DNA from: a virus
Strand: one strand, 5' to 3'
IMG/VR virus record: IMGVR_UViG_3300048837_001147
Coordinates: 1 to 39,767 of that record
DNA: 39,767 nucleotides
Below the pieces are notes generated by a model. That model ran no database searches. It was not told where the DNA came from and saw only the letters and a program-made list of their open reading frames with translations. The translations under genes were made by a program, and so were the position numbers. The first letter of the stretch is position 1; each line of letters begins with the position of its first letter. Of the stretch, positions 6,360-13,530 are shown piece by piece.

Positions 6360-6586
6360 GCGACCAGCCCGAGCAGACCCCGCGCCCCCGCCGCAAGGGG
6401 GGCCGCAAGCCGATCCAATTCGAGAGCCACGTCACGCTCGTTCCCGTCCCGCTGACGCCCGAGGCCACCCCGGCCTACAACGAGGCCTGGCGCATCCTGG
6501 GCAAGATGGCCTGGGACATCGTGCGCCAGATCCGCGCCGAGAAGGCCGCCGCAGCCGCAGCAGAACAAGAGGTGTCGCATGACTAG
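6356..6586 (+). CDS. Hypothetical early protein
   Basis: The protein is 76 aa. It has a basic N-terminus (RPRRKGGRKPIQF), a short beta segment and an amphipathic Ala/Glu-rich C-terminal helix. It is coupled to its neighbours by ATGA on the 5' side and by an 8-nt overlap on the 3' side. No family is recognised. Confidence 0.65.
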   Translation: MSDQPEQTPRPRRKGGRKPIQFESHVTLVPVPLTPEATPAYNEAWRILGKMAWDIVRQIRAEKAAAAAAEQEVSHD

Positions 6587-6851
6587 CAGTGAGATCATCC
6601 GTCGTGTCCTTGATGCCATCAACCTGGCCGAGATCACCAACAGCCCTTACGAGTACATGGAGGCCCGCCGCCTTCTCGCCAACGACCTGCCCACGGCCAT
6701 CGCCGCCGAAACTACTCTCTACCCTCAGCATACCCCCGAAGTCGCTATCTGTCAGAACTTGACCCCCGGCGTGAGCGTCTCTCCGGCGTACGAAATGAGC
6801 TTCCTGCCGGACGGAACCGTTCAGGTCGTCCGCTTGGGAGGTGAGTCGTGA
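6579..6851 (+). CDS. Hypothetical early protein
   Basis: The protein is 90 aa. It is helical at the N-terminus (SEIIRRVLDAINLAEI ... EARRLLANDLP) and beta-rich at the C-terminus (YEMSFLPDGTVQVVRLGG). It overlaps both neighbours, and no family is recognised. Confidence 0.65.
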   Translation: MTSSEIIRRVLDAINLAEITNSPYEYMEARRLLANDLPTAIAAETTLYPQHTPEVAICQNLTPGVSVSPAYEMSFLPDGTVQVVRLGGES

Positions 6852-6958
6852 CCCGCCGGATGCTGCACGTAACCCTCGCCTGCCTCGGCCTTGCCTGCAT
6901 CATCCTGGTGCTGGTTGGGATGACCATCGCCCTCAGTCTCGGACTGGTGCTGCCATGA
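6848..6958 (+). CDS. Membrane peptide
   Basis: The protein is 36 aa with a GTG start in a GTGA overlap and an ATGA overlap at its end. After MTRRMLHV it is almost entirely hydrophobic. The tight coupling on both sides supports it, although it is very short. Confidence 0.5.
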   Translation: MTRRMLHVTLACLGLACIILVLVGMTIALSLGLVLP

Positions 6959-7272
6959 CCGCTACCCTCACCCTCGCGGGCATCTTGGCCGTCGTCCTGA
7001 TCGCCTGGCTGTGGCGCGAGTTTGCCAACCAAGACCGCCGCATGAGCGGCATCGAGGCGCGGCTGACGGCTGCCGAACAGGAGGCCGCCCGGCGCGCCGC
7101 CCTGCTCGCCCAGGCCGACCTGCGCCGCCCGCGCAACCGCAACTGCGTTAATGATGCCGTCGAGAGCGCCGCGCTCCAACTCATCGAGACCCGCATGGGC
7201 CTGGACGCCGAAAGCGCCCGCGTTGAGACCGCCCTCGCCTACCTGCGAGCGATCCGCTCGCCCCAGAAGTAG
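6955..7272 (+). CDS. Membrane-anchored coiled-coil protein
   Basis: The protein is 105 aa from the ATGA at 6955. A hydrophobic helix (about 3-20) is followed by a coiled coil (DRRMSGIEARLTAAEQEAARRAA...). The topology is like that of spanin or assembly-anchor proteins, but in the early region its job is unknown. A longer in-frame start at 6841 is less likely because it would overlap two genes. Confidence 0.65.
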   Translation: MTATLTLAGILAVVLIAWLWREFANQDRRMSGIEARLTAAEQEAARRAALLAQADLRRPRNRNCVNDAVESAALQLIETRMGLDAESARVETALAYLRAIRSPQK

Positions 7273-7276
7273 AGCC

Positions 7277-7459
7277 ATGACTGAGCCGAACCTCATTCAG
7301 CAGTTCCTAGCCGCCATGCGCGGCAATCGCATCGACACCCGCCCGCTCTATCGCTGCCCCTGGTGCCAGTGGTCGGGGACGGAACCCAGCCAAGATCAAG
7401 ACGGCACGCGCCGCTGCCCGTGCTGCGCCACCATTGTTCACGAGGAGACCCATGCCTAA
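7277..7459 (+). CDS. Small zinc-ribbon protein
   Basis: The protein is 60 aa. Two CxxC pairs (YRCPWCQW and RRCPCCAT) 19-20 residues apart form a zinc ribbon. It overlaps the start of recT by 8 nt. Such proteins often accompany phage recombination modules. Confidence 0.7.
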   Translation: MTEPNLIQQFLAAMRGNRIDTRPLYRCPWCQWSGTEPSQDQDGTRRCPCCATIVHEETHA

Positions 7460-8279
7460 TCAACTTGCACTCCGTGATGAAATGCCGCTGGCCGACCTCG
7501 GCCAGATGTTGGCCCGCTCCGGTTTCTTTCAGGACACCAAAGACGCTGCCCAAGCGGTGGTCAAGGTGTTGGCCGGGCGCGAACTGGGCTTTGGGCCGGT
7601 CGCGTCGATGACCGGCATCTACATCGTCAAAGGCCGCGTCAGCCTCTCCGCCAACCTGCTCGCCGCCGCCATCAAACGCAGCGGACGCTACGATTACCGC
7701 GTCCTGCGCAACGACGGCCAGGTCTGCGAGGTGGTGTTCTACGAGCTGCTCGGCGGCAAGCGCGAGGAGATCGGGCGCTCCGCCTTTTCGCTCGAGGACG
7801 CTCGCAAGGCCGGGTTGGGCGGTGACAACTGGACGAAATTTCCGCGCAACATGCTGTTTGCGCGGAGCATATCAAACGGCGCCAAGTGGTTCTGCGCCGA
7901 CGTGTTCGGCGGGCCGGTCTACACCCCTGACGAGCTGGGCGCGCTGGTGGACGGCGAGACCGGCGAGGTGATCGACGGCGAGATCGTCCCGCCTGCCCAG
8001 CCCACGCCCCCAACCAACGGCAAGCCCCGCCAGCTCACCAACTCCGAGCGCTTGGCCGCCTCCGAGCGCGAGCAGACCACCGTCCCCCGCCCGCCCGCCG
8101 AAGCCCCGCCCGATCAGGCCGCCTGGGCAAAGTACGACGCCCTGGTCAGCCGCGCTGAGGACTTGCACCTCGATGTCCTCGACCTGACCGTCTCGGGGAC
8201 AGAGGTCACCCTGGGCCAACTGCGCCAGAGCTACGAGGCGATCAACGCCCGCATCAACAGCGTCCCGCGGGCCGAATAG
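7452..8279 (+). CDS. recT: RecT-family single-strand annealing protein
   Basis: The protein is 275 aa from ATG 7452. The first 165 residues match RecT-type annealing proteins: 'DAAQAVVKVLAGRELGFGP', 'GIYIVKGRVSLSANLLAAAIKRSGRYDY', and the ending 'WTKFPRNMLFARSISNGAKWFCADVFGGPVYTPDELG'. A proline-rich linker and a helical C-terminal segment follow. RecT anneals complementary single strands in phage recombination and replication restart. A separate RecE-like exonuclease was not recognised; the small nuclease at 14480 is a possible partner. Confidence 0.85.
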   Translation: MPNQLALRDEMPLADLGQMLARSGFFQDTKDAAQAVVKVLAGRELGFGPVASMTGIYIVKGRVSLSANLLAAAIKRSGRYDYRVLRNDGQVCEVVFYELLGGKREEIGRSAFSLEDARKAGLGGDNWTKFPRNMLFARSISNGAKWFCADVFGGPVYTPDELGALVDGETGEVIDGEIVPPAQPTPPTNGKPRQLTNSERLAASEREQTTVPRPPAEAPPDQAAWAKYDALVSRAEDLHLDVLDLTVSGTEVTLGQLRQSYEAINARINSVPRAE

Positions 8280-8286
8280 TCCTGAT

Positions 8287-8342
8287 TGGCCCGGCAGCCC
8301 CCACCGCGGCGTACACCCAGGGGGATTGGGGCCGCCGGGCCA
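8287..8342 (+). promoter_or_regulatory. Large GC-rich hairpin in an intergenic leader
   Basis: TGGCCCGGC (8287-8295) pairs perfectly with GCCGGGCCA (8334-8342). Inside, a C5 run (8298-8302) can pair with GGGGG (8320-8324) or GGGG (8328-8331), giving two alternative inner stems. No T-run follows. It fills most of the 83-nt gap before the 8363 gene and may be an mRNA-stabilising or attenuating element. Confidence 0.5.
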
Positions 8343-8362
8343 CCTCTCTAGGAGACACGATC

Positions 8363-8800
8363 ATGCTTACAAGCCCTGAACAGTTGACCACCATCGCCGC
8401 CAACCTCGGGCGGCTCTATACCGACCGGGTGGCCCTCGGCATCGCCATCAGCCAGCTAGAGCGCGACGCCGAGGCCCGCCGTGTCCAGCTCGCCCCACCC
8501 GACGGCTGGCCGGGCAAGAACGCCGAGGCCCGCGACCTGGCCGAACGCCTGGCCTACGCCCAAGACGCCGCGCTGGAGACGCTCTCCCATGAGCTGCTGA
8601 CCAAGCGCAACAACCTGGCCGTGATCGAGGGCCAGATCGCCGCAATGGAGGCCGAGCGCCGGGCGCTCGAGTGGCAGGTGCGCGCCCGTATGATCGACGC
8701 CCTCGCTACCCAGCACACCGCACCGCCCCGCGGCGACGCCCTGATCGAAGCCGCCTTCGACACCCGCGCCGACCAGCAGCTCTTCGAGGCCCCATTTTGA
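8363..8800 (+). CDS. Coiled-coil early protein
   Basis: The protein is 145 aa, almost wholly helical, with long heptad segments (LAVIEGQIAAMEAERRALEWQVRARM). AGGAG precedes the start. In this position such proteins often belong to the replication module. No family is recognised. Confidence 0.7.
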   Translation: MLTSPEQLTTIAANLGRLYTDRVALGIAISQLERDAEARRVQLAPPDGWPGKNAEARDLAERLAYAQDAALETLSHELLTKRNNLAVIEGQIAAMEAERRALEWQVRARMIDALATQHTAPPRGDALIEAAFDTRADQQLFEAPF

Positions 8801-8892
8801 GCGGCCAGATGATCTGCCTCGGCGGCTTGCTGATCTGGGCGTGGCTGATGCTCCTGGTACTCGCAGGCTCCATAGCGGATTGGCTCGAGTGA
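8797..8892 (+). CDS. Membrane peptide
   Basis: The protein is 31 aa from a TTG at 8797 that overlaps the previous stop (TTGA); ATG 8809 would give 27 aa. One hydrophobic helix (GGLLIWAWLMLLVLAGSIADW). The helicase gene begins 2 nt after its stop, which suggests coupling. Confidence 0.45.
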   Translation: MSGQMICLGGLLIWAWLMLLVLAGSIADWLE

Positions 8893-8893
8893 T

Positions 8894-10894
8894 GTGGATA
8901 CAGCCTCCCCACTTGTGGATTTTGTCGAGGGCCTGCGCTCTCGGCTCAAGGCGGCGACGCCGCAGTACGACTGGCAGCCGAGCGTCCCAGAGCCGACTGG
9001 CTTCGACCGCCGCCTGCTGCCATGCCCGCCGCCCGACCTGCCCACCCCTACCGGCTCGATCCTAGAGGCCCGCGCTATGATCCGCTCTGCCATCCGCGAC
9101 TACCTCGCCGAGCCAGCCCCGGCCCACATCCTGCTGATCCGCACCACCCCCGGCACCGGCAAGACTACTGCCGCGGTCGAGGTCGCCGACGAGCTGGCCG
9201 CGGCTGGCCGCCGGGTCGCCTACGCCGGACCGCGCCATGATCTCTACCCGGACGTGGTCGCCAAGTCTACCGACCCGGCCCACTGGTACGAGTGGCTGCC
9301 GCGCCAAGCCGCCAACGATGAGACAGGACGCGTCCAAACCTGCAACTACACTGAGCAGATGAACGCCTGGCTCGCCCGCGGCTACGATGCGGTCAGGTTC
9401 TGCGAGGGAGTGTGCGGCTGGGACTATTTCAACCAGGGCTGCGTCTACACTGCCCAGAAGCGCCGCCCGGAGCGCGCCCTCTATGTGCAGCACCAGCACA
9501 TCACCCTGGGCCATCCCCTGCCCTTCGACGTGGTGATCGGAGACGAGTCGCCCATTAGCGCCTTCCTGCACGAGTGGGAGATACCGGCGCGCTGGGTGCT
9601 GCCGCCAGGGATGGACCCGACCGAGCCGCTGACCGAAATCCTGGCGCACCTCGCCCAAGTGGTCGGCCTGACCGAGAAGGCCCTCATGGGGCCGCCGCTC
9701 TTGGAACTGCTCGCGCCGGCAGCGGAGATCGTGGACGCCTGCGAGCGCTTCGAGCTGCCCATCGGCGTCCTGGTGGCCGGCGACCGCATCCACCGACCAG
9801 AAGAAGCCAGCGAGCGGCCCTACTTCCACCTGCCCGAGCTGGTGGCGCTCTTGGGCCGCGAGGCCCGCGCCGCCGCCGAGGGGCGTCCCTGCCCCAGCCG
9901 CATCATCGCCAGCCCCGGCAAGCTGACCCTACTGCTGCGCCGCCGCCCTGACCCGGCCAAGCTGCCGCCCCACATCATCTGGCTCGACGGCACGGGCCAG
10001 CCGCGCATCTACCAGGAGCTGTTCCAGCGGCCCGTTGAGGTGGTGGACATCGCCCCGCCGATGCAGGGGCGCATCTTCCAGGTGGTGGATCGCTCCAATG
10101 GCAAGGCGTCCCTGACTGTCGAGCGCGACCCTGGCTCTAAGCGCCGCGTCCAGCAGGCCGAGCGAATGGTGGAGCGGATCGTCTCCGAGCATGGCTACCA
10201 GCGTCCGGTGGTCATCACTTACAAGGGTCTGGCGGAGCAGGACGCCCTATTTGGCGAGATCGAACGGGCGCACTTCTACGCCGCCCGCGGCACCAACGCC
10301 TACGAGACCGCCGACGCGATCTTTATCCTGGGCGCGCCCCAACCCGCCACCTACGACGTGGTGAAGCTCGCCAAGATGGTGTTCTTCGAGCGCGAGGCTG
10401 CCTTTCGGGTCGAGTGGGTCACGCAGCCGCGTCCCTACGCCTACGTCGCCCCCGACGGACTGGGGCGCACTTACCCGACCTCCGGCTTCTGGCATGATGC
10501 CGATCTCCAAGTGCTGCTTGAGGCGCTGCGGGAGGATGAGATCATTCAGGCCGCCCACCGCGGCCGTCCCATCAATCAGCCGGTGGACATCTGGCTCTTG
10601 ACCAACGTCCCGGTATGGGGACTGCCGCCGACCGAGCTGCTCACCATGCGTGACGTGCTGGGGGCGCCCGAGGGCGTCGATGTGTTCCGCTGGGCCGAGG
10701 TGCAGGCGCTGATCGACAGCCAGGACACGATCACCAGCGCGGACATCATTGCCCTGGGCTTCAACCAACAGACGGCGCGGCGCTACCTTGACATCATCAC
10801 CGCCCTTCCCGGCTGGGAATCGGGCGCAGTCAGAACCGGACGCGCCGGGCCGCCGACCCGCGCCGCCAATCGAATTAACGCGACTGACGCTTAA
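8894..10894 (+). CDS. XPD/DinG-like helicase with four-cysteine (Fe-S type) insertion
   Basis: The protein is 666 aa from GTG 8894. Walker A is TTPGTGKTT (84-92) and Walker B/DExx is FDVVIGDES (211-219). Between them lie Cys150, Cys170, Cys174 and Cys183, the same place where XPD, DinG and relatives carry a 4Fe-4S cluster. After the ATPase core, 'VVITYKGLAEQD' and 'HFYAARGTNAYETADAIFILGAPQP' resemble helicase motifs IV-V. The C-terminus has a winged-helix-like segment (DTITSADIIALGFNQQTARRYLDIITALPGW). A DNA or R-loop unwinding role in phage replication is likely. Its last codons lie inside the first copy of the 10873-10955 repeat. Confidence 0.75.
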   Translation: MDTASPLVDFVEGLRSRLKAATPQYDWQPSVPEPTGFDRRLLPCPPPDLPTPTGSILEARAMIRSAIRDYLAEPAPAHILLIRTTPGTGKTTAAVEVADELAAAGRRVAYAGPRHDLYPDVVAKSTDPAHWYEWLPRQAANDETGRVQTCNYTEQMNAWLARGYDAVRFCEGVCGWDYFNQGCVYTAQKRRPERALYVQHQHITLGHPLPFDVVIGDESPISAFLHEWEIPARWVLPPGMDPTEPLTEILAHLAQVVGLTEKALMGPPLLELLAPAAEIVDACERFELPIGVLVAGDRIHRPEEASERPYFHLPELVALLGREARAAAEGRPCPSRIIASPGKLTLLLRRRPDPAKLPPHIIWLDGTGQPRIYQELFQRPVEVVDIAPPMQGRIFQVVDRSNGKASLTVERDPGSKRRVQQAERMVERIVSEHGYQRPVVITYKGLAEQDALFGEIERAHFYAARGTNAYETADAIFILGAPQPATYDVVKLAKMVFFEREAAFRVEWVTQPRPYAYVAPDGLGRTYPTSGFWHDADLQVLLEALREDEIIQAAHRGRPINQPVDIWLLTNVPVWGLPPTELLTMRDVLGAPEGVDVFRWAEVQALIDSQDTITSADIIALGFNQQTARRYLDIITALPGWESGAVRTGRAGPPTRAANRINATDA

Positions 10895-10955
10895 AAGTAC
10901 TCTTAATACGTCAGTCGCGTTAATTACCCCTGAATTAACACTACTGACGTATTAA
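10873..10955. repeat. Three copies of a 22/23-bp motif, two forming a perfect inverted repeat
   Basis: AATTAACGCGACTGACG (10873-10889) is followed after 19 nt by its exact reverse complement (10909-10925). A third copy in direct orientation, AATTAACACTACTGACG, begins at 10933. Extended, each copy reads AATTAAC-NNN-ACTGACG-YNTTAA. The sites occupy the 74-nt gap between the two helicase genes plus the end of the first. They look like iterons or operator sites; the flanks are A+T-rich, which would suit an origin or a promoter. Confidence 0.8.
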
Positions 10956-10968
10956 AGGGAAGAGAGCC

Positions 10969-13530
10969 ATGACCTTCAGCTTACGCCCCTACCAAACCGA
11001 AGCGATCCAAAGCGTGCGCGCCGACTGGGACGCCGGGTACACCGACGTGCTGGGAACCGCAGCGACGGGTCTGGGCAAGACGGCCATCTTCTGCGCCCTG
11101 CTCCAGCAGGTGATGACGCCGGGCAAGCGGGCGCTGGTGCTGGCTCACCGCCGCGAGCTGGTCAACCAACCCGCCGAGCGCCTGATCAGCTACTACCCCG
11201 AGTGGGCCGGGAAGGTCGGCACGCTCATGGCCGAGCAGCACGAGCCGGATCGCCCGCTGACGGTGGCGACGGTGCAGAGCCTGTCCGCCAGCCCGCGCCG
11301 TCTGGCCGACCTGCTGGCCGCCGGCCCGATTGATTACCTGATCGTTGACGAAGCGCATCACCACACCGACAAGAACACCTACATGGGCGTGACCGAGGCC
11401 CTGCGCGCCGCCAACCCGGCGATGCGCCACCTCGGCGTGACGGCCACGCCCCTGCGCGCCGATGGCGACGGCCTCGGTGGGGTCTACCAAAAAGAGAGCT
11501 TCCACCTCCCCATCGGCTGGGCCGTCAAGAGCGGCTGGCTGGTCAACATCCGCTGGCTGGCAATTGAAACGGCCATCTCGCTGGCAGGCGTCAAGGTGGT
11601 GCGCGGCGAGTTTCAGCGTCGCGGCCTCGCCCAAGTTTACGAGACTGACGCCCTGCTCGGGATCGTGGTCGAGAGCTATCGTCAGTACGCCAGCGACCGC
11701 CAAGCCATCGCCTTCACCGTCACCGTGGACGGGGCGCATCGTCTGGCCGCGGCCTTCCGAGCGGCGGGGGTGCGCGCCGACGCCGCCGACGGCGGCACCG
11801 ACAAGGCCGAGCGCGCCGCCGTTCTCGACCGCTTCGCCCGCGGCGAGACCCAGGTGCTGTGCAACGTCGGCCTGTACACCGAGGGGCTGGACATCCCGGC
11901 GGCCTCCTGCATCCTCATGGCCCGTCCCACCAAATCGGACGGGCTGTACGTGCAGTGCATGGGGCGGGGCGTCAGAACGTATCCCGGAAAGGCGGATTGT
12001 ATTGCTGAGGGACAGCGTGTGCTTACCGATCACGGTCTTGTGGCAATCGAACGGGTAACACGTTCGATGAAAGTTTGGGACGGCGATGAATTTGTCTCGC
12101 ACGCCGGAACCATTTGTCGAGGAGAACAGGAGGTAATAACTTATGCAGGACTTACCGCAACCCCAGACCACAAAGTTTGGACAGAGAATGGCTGGCGACG
12201 CTTCTCCGAGTGCGCCGATAAATCAATCCCAATCGCGGTTACCGGAAGCGGTGGGACAGCTATTCGGACGGCTAATGGTTATCGACGCAACGCCTCAGCA
12301 GAAGAATGGGCGTGCCTACCTAAAAATGCGCTGCACAACTTGCGGGAAAGAGGGACTCTGGTGCCGGACAAGTGTTCGCAGAGGTTTGGCTGGCTGCCGG
12401 AAATGTGGTCGAGCCAACACCCTCGGACGAGAACTTCTGACTGTTCCGAAGTGGCTTTACAAGCGAGCGCAAGCTGCACAGCAGCGGTGTACCAATGCGC
12501 ACGGCCCAGAGTATCCCAATTACGGAGGCAGGGGCATCGAATTCAGATTCGCTTCCCCCAAAGCGATGGCAATCTGGGTCAAGGAAAATCTTGGTCTGCA
12601 TCAGGCGATGCAGATAGACCGCATCAACAACAACGGACATTACGAGCCGGGGAACTTGCGTTATGTGACCAACCAGGTGAATGTGTTCAACAGCCGGAAG
12701 CAGAAAGTCAGCGCGGAGTTTCACGCCTTTCGTATGAAGTACCCGGAAGTGAAATATGCAGATGCAACTCTGCGCAGGCTTCTGCTAGAAGGGATGACAC
12801 CAGAAAAGATTGTGGAAAGGTATCACCAACCATCTTGCAAGCCAAAAGGCGTGTATGGGACATTCTCAACGCCGGACCCAATCATCGCTTCACTGCGGAA
12901 GGACTCTTAGTTTCCAACTGCCTGATCCTCGACTTCGCCCCTGCCGAGAAGCGCAACGTCATCATGGCGGGCGATGTGTTGGGCATCCCGCTGCCCAAAC
13001 GCGACGTGTTTGCCGAGCCGGTGGCGCGGGGCGAAGCCGCCGCCGGGTTTACCTACGACGGCCAGTTCAGCTTCTTGGACGGCTCGCCGGTCGAACTCAT
13101 CAGCCGCCAGCTCAACTACCTGGAGATCAGCCCGTGGTCGTGGTACCGCCGCGACAACTACCTGACCCTGGGGCTGGGCGAAGCGGCGGATGGGGTCGAG
13201 CGGACGCTCGTCATCACCCCGCAGCGCGAGGGCGAGGTCACGCTCTGGGGCGTGTGGCGCGAGGGCCGCGCCCCGCTGCGCTCGACCCGCTTGGCGAGCG
13301 GCGCCTTTGGCGAGATCGAAGCCCGCGCTGAGGAGATCGCTGCCAAGTGGGGCAGCGCCGCCCTGGCCGCCAAGACCCGCTCCTGGCGCGGCCAGGCGCC
13401 GACCGATAAGCAGCTGGCTTTTGCCCGCCGCATCGGGGCGCACCGCGCCGGGATGACCAAAGGCGAGCTGGCCCAATCCATCACCCACACCCTGGCGGTG
13501 CGGGTCGTCCAGCAAGGAGCTGTGGTATGA
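10969..13530 (+). CDS. DEAH-box superfamily 2 helicase containing an intein
   Basis: The precursor is 853 aa and predicted to be 546 aa after splicing. N-extein: Walker A ATGLGKT (32-38), DEAH (127-130), motif III GVTATP (156-161), and motif VI in YVQCMGRGVRTYPGKAD (about 327-343). The intein starts at Cys344 and ends at Asn650; the C-extein resumes with Cys651 (CLILDFAP). Rejoined, 'GKAD-CLILDF' restores the normal sequence of this helicase family, which fixes both boundaries. The C-terminal region (about 651-853) includes a helical segment near TDKQLAFARRIG. The start follows AGGGAAGAG with good spacing. It is encoded between the XPD-like helicase and the primase, so it is probably a replication helicase. 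The intein interrupts the conserved ATP-hydrolysis motif region, so activity should depend on splicing. Confidence 0.92.
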   Translation: MTFSLRPYQTEAIQSVRADWDAGYTDVLGTAATGLGKTAIFCALLQQVMTPGKRALVLAHRRELVNQPAERLISYYPEWAGKVGTLMAEQHEPDRPLTVATVQSLSASPRRLADLLAAGPIDYLIVDEAHHHTDKNTYMGVTEALRAANPAMRHLGVTATPLRADGDGLGGVYQKESFHLPIGWAVKSGWLVNIRWLAIETAISLAGVKVVRGEFQRRGLAQVYETDALLGIVVESYRQYASDRQAIAFTVTVDGAHRLAAAFRAAGVRADAADGGTDKAERAAVLDRFARGETQVLCNVGLYTEGLDIPAASCILMARPTKSDGLYVQCMGRGVRTYPGKADCIAEGQRVLTDHGLVAIERVTRSMKVWDGDEFVSHAGTICRGEQEVITYAGLTATPDHKVWTENGWRRFSECADKSIPIAVTGSGGTAIRTANGYRRNASAEEWACLPKNALHNLRERGTLVPDKCSQRFGWLPEMWSSQHPRTRTSDCSEVALQASASCTAAVYQCARPRVSQLRRQGHRIQIRFPQSDGNLGQGKSWSASGDADRPHQQQRTLRAGELALCDQPGECVQQPEAESQRGVSRLSYEVPGSEICRCNSAQASARRDDTRKDCGKVSPTILQAKRRVWDILNAGPNHRFTAEGLLVSNCLILDFAPAEKRNVIMAGDVLGIPLPKRDVFAEPVARGEAAAGFTYDGQFSFLDGSPVELISRQLNYLEISPWSWYRRDNYLTLGLGEAADGVERTLVITPQREGEVTLWGVWREGRAPLRSTRLASGAFGEIEARAEEIAAKWGSAALAAKTRSWRGQAPTDKQLAFARRIGAHRAGMTKGELAQSITHTLAVRVVQQGAVV
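12128..12134 (+). promoter_or_regulatory. Shine-Dalgarno of the nested HNH gene
   Basis: AGGAGGT (12128-12134) lies eight bases before ATG 12143, one of the best ribosome binding sites in the window. It lies wholly inside the intein's N-terminal splicing region (codons for G-E-Q-E-V-I-T-Y). It indicates that the +1-frame ORF is translated from its own internal start. Confidence 0.85.
12143..12910 (+). CDS. HNH homing-endonuclease-like protein encoded +1 out of frame inside the intein
   Basis: The protein is 255 aa. From about residue 38 it follows the common phage HNH endonuclease layout: 'GQLFGRLMVIDA', a zinc ribbon (CTTCGKEGLWC ... GCRKCGR), then 'RCTNAHGPEYPNYGGRGIEF', and the core 'QIDRINNNGHYEPGNLRYVTNQ'. 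A helical C-terminal DNA-binding-like segment follows (DATLRRLLLEGMTPEKIVERYH). The first 37 residues overlap intein block B, and the last 20 overlap blocks F/G; neither end resembles the HNH family, as expected if the splicing frame constrains them. The conserved core lies exactly where an intein endonuclease domain would sit, but in another frame. It would cut intein-less helicase alleles and so promote homing of the whole element. Stop TAG is at 12908-12910. Confidence 0.88.
   Translation: MQDLPQPQTTKFGQRMAGDASPSAPINQSQSRLPEAVGQLFGRLMVIDATPQQKNGRAYLKMRCTTCGKEGLWCRTSVRRGLAGCRKCGRANTLGRELLTVPKWLYKRAQAAQQRCTNAHGPEYPNYGGRGIEFRFASPKAMAIWVKENLGLHQAMQIDRINNNGHYEPGNLRYVTNQVNVFNSRKQKVSAEFHAFRMKYPEVKYADATLRRLLLEGMTPEKIVERYHQPSCKPKGVYGTFSTPDPIIASLRKDS

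Larger units (their letters stand above)
11998..12918 (+). other. Intein (307 aa) in the DEAH helicase, with no endonuclease in its own frame
   Basis: Block A is CIAEGQRVLTDHGLVAIERV, with Cys1 as nucleophile. Block B is GLTATPDHKVWTENGW, with the TxxH signature. Block F is VWDILNAGPNHRFTAEG. Block G is LLVSN followed by Cys +1; Ser replaces the more common penultimate His. The N-splicing region ends near residue 423 of the precursor and the C-splicing region starts near 622. The roughly 200 residues between resemble no endonuclease. They are rich in Arg, Ser, Cys and Gln and are the overlap shadow of the HNH gene in the +1 frame. The A+T content of this segment is visibly higher than that of the exteins. 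Confidence 0.92.

Noticed and set aside
10981-12171. 396-aa ORF on the minus strand opposite the helicase
   Set aside because: Antisense to conserved helicase motifs, of biased composition (Gly, His, Ala, Val) and without a recognisable domain or ribosome binding site.
12004-12910. In-frame endonuclease domain (LAGLIDADG or HNH) of the intein
   Set aside because: The zero frame between the splicing blocks shows neither motif; the HNH signature is only in the +1 frame.
12000-12910. Sequencing frameshifts as the cause of the HNH being out of frame
   Set aside because: This would need two compensating errors, would not explain the internal AGGAGGT-ATG, and would leave unexplained why the zero frame is open across the HNH. 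It should still be checked on reads.
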